From positions 124,001 through 188,000 of the forward strand of contig NZ_JAFNIH010000018.1 in the NCBI RefSeq assembly GCF_019160155.1: a stretch of DNA of 64,000 nt, in the 5' to 3' direction. This document shows positions 63,422-64,000 of the stretch, in pieces (the stretch's first letter is position 1; every line of letters starts with the position of its first letter). Under the pieces are notes generated by a model. That model had not been told where the DNA came from. It did not search any database and worked only from the letters and a program-made list of their open reading frames with translations. The position numbers and the translations under genes are program-made. This DNA is from Pinisolibacter aquiterrae. Its GTDB lineage: Bacteria > Pseudomonadota > Alphaproteobacteria > Rhizobiales > Ancalomicrobiaceae.

Positions 63422-64000
63422 TCAGGCGCGTTTCTGCTCGAGGGGGCGCGATTCGGCGGCGACCGGGGTGATCAGATCGACCACGCGCGGAGACACGACG
63501 GGGACGCTCGCCTCGCTCGGATCGAGCGGCAGGCGGATGGTCACGCAGGTGCCCTCGCCGAGCCGGCTCTCGATCTTCATGGTGCCGCCGTGCAACTGGG
63601 TCAGTCCCTTGACCACCGACAGGCCGAGCCCGGTGCCCTCGTGGCGGCGGTCGTAGCCGGAATCGGCCTGGACGAAGGGGGTGCCGAGGCGGCGGATGTC
63701 CTTCTCGGAGATGCCGATGCCGGTGTCGCGCACGAAGATCGCGACGTGGTCGCCGTCGACACGGGCGCCGAGCGTGACGGTTCCCGCGCGGTCGGTGAAC
63801 TTCACCGCATTCGAGAGGAGATTGATCAGGATCTGCTTGCAGGCGCGGCGGTCGGCGCTCAGTTCCGGCAGGTTCTCGGGCACCTGCAGGGTGAGGCGCA
63901 GACCACGCTCCTCCGCCTGCAGCGACATGAGCTGACACACGCCCTCGAGCAGCGGGCCGAGATCGAAGGGTTCGGCGACGACGTCGAAGGTGCCGGTCTC
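63422..64000 (-). CDS. Sensor histidine kinase, C-terminal part
   Basis: At least 192 residues of a kinase that begins outside the window; the frame is open to the last base. The HATPase domain is complete: NLLSNAVKFTDRAG (N box), RDTGIGISEKDI (G1) and GTGLGLSVVKGLTQLHGG (G2). This style is that of PleC/DivJ-class or hybrid kinases. The sensor and dimerisation parts are not visible. It is followed at once by the peptidoglycan-binding protein gene. Confidence 0.92.
   Translation of the reverse strand, partial: ETGTFDVVAEPFDLGPLLEGVCQLMSLQAEERGLRLTLQVPENLPELSADRRACKQILINLLSNAVKFTDRAGTVTLGARVDGDHVAIFVRDTGIGISEKDIRRLGTPFVQADSGYDRRHEGTGLGLSVVKGLTQLHGGTMKIESRLGEGTCVTIRLPLDPSEASVPVVSPRVVDLITPVAAESRPLEQKRA

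Overview
The window is a very GC-rich stretch of an alphaproteobacterial chromosome, most likely from the order Hyphomicrobiales (Rhizobiales). The main evidence is a block read on the minus strand: PepSY-like protein, FeuP/FeuQ-like two-component pair, ccmI-ccmE-ccmF-ccmH, a DegP-type protease, a second response regulator and kinase, then glnE. This order is familiar from rhizobia and brucellae. A CtrA-type box, DUF2336, DUF1491 and DUF465 proteins, and an RcGTA-type gene transfer agent (GTA) cluster fit the same group. I cannot name the genus.

Layout. 1-6.0 kb: the 3' end of uvrB, a YcxB-like membrane protein, an acyltransferase-3 protein, a glutathionyl-hydroquinone reductase, and an mrp-fdhD pair. 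6.0-15.6 kb: a LacI-type regulator, a TetR-adaptor-RND efflux operon, and pepN. 15.8-19.1 kb: a PAS sensor kinase of the PleC/DivJ type and a secreted EF-hand protein rich in Met, Gly and Pro. 19.2-36.2 kb: glnE, a Tat-type carbonic anhydrase, two-component pair, degP, the ccm operon, a hypothetical protein, a surface lipoprotein and the FeuPQ-like pair. 36.3-54.8 kb: the GTA and linked genes, all minus strand except one. 55.2-64 kb: a YcgN-like cysteine-rich protein, PBP1A, a DUF1214/DUF1254 pair, a lipoprotein, a small protein, DUF2336, DUF1491, a peptidoglycan-binding protein and the 3' part of a histidine kinase.

The GTA is read in order g1 (terminase small), g2 (terminase large), g3 portal, g3.5, a 45-codon ORF, g4 protease, g5 capsid, g6, g7, g8, g9 major tail, g10, g10.1, g11 tape measure, g12, g13, g14 peptidase, g15 baseplate megaprotein. 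It continues into a DUF2793 fibre-type protein, three probable structural proteins and a holin-like peptide. There is no integrase, replication or repressor gene, and the tape measure is only 197 aa. That argues for a domesticated GTA rather than a prophage.

The most unusual point is inside this cluster. A small DUF465 gene lies on the opposite strand between g11 and g12. It has its own strong ribosome-binding site, an FNR-like TTGA-N6-TCAA site upstream, and a hairpin overlapping both its stop and that of g11. This could split the cluster into a head/tail-tube unit and a separately transcribed baseplate/fibre unit. Reading the window by eye I found only three TTGA-N6-TCAA sites, and all three are intergenic: before the LacI-type gene, before ccmI, and before DUF465. 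A perfect CtrA box (TTAA-N7-TTAA) lies upstream of the DUF2336 gene.
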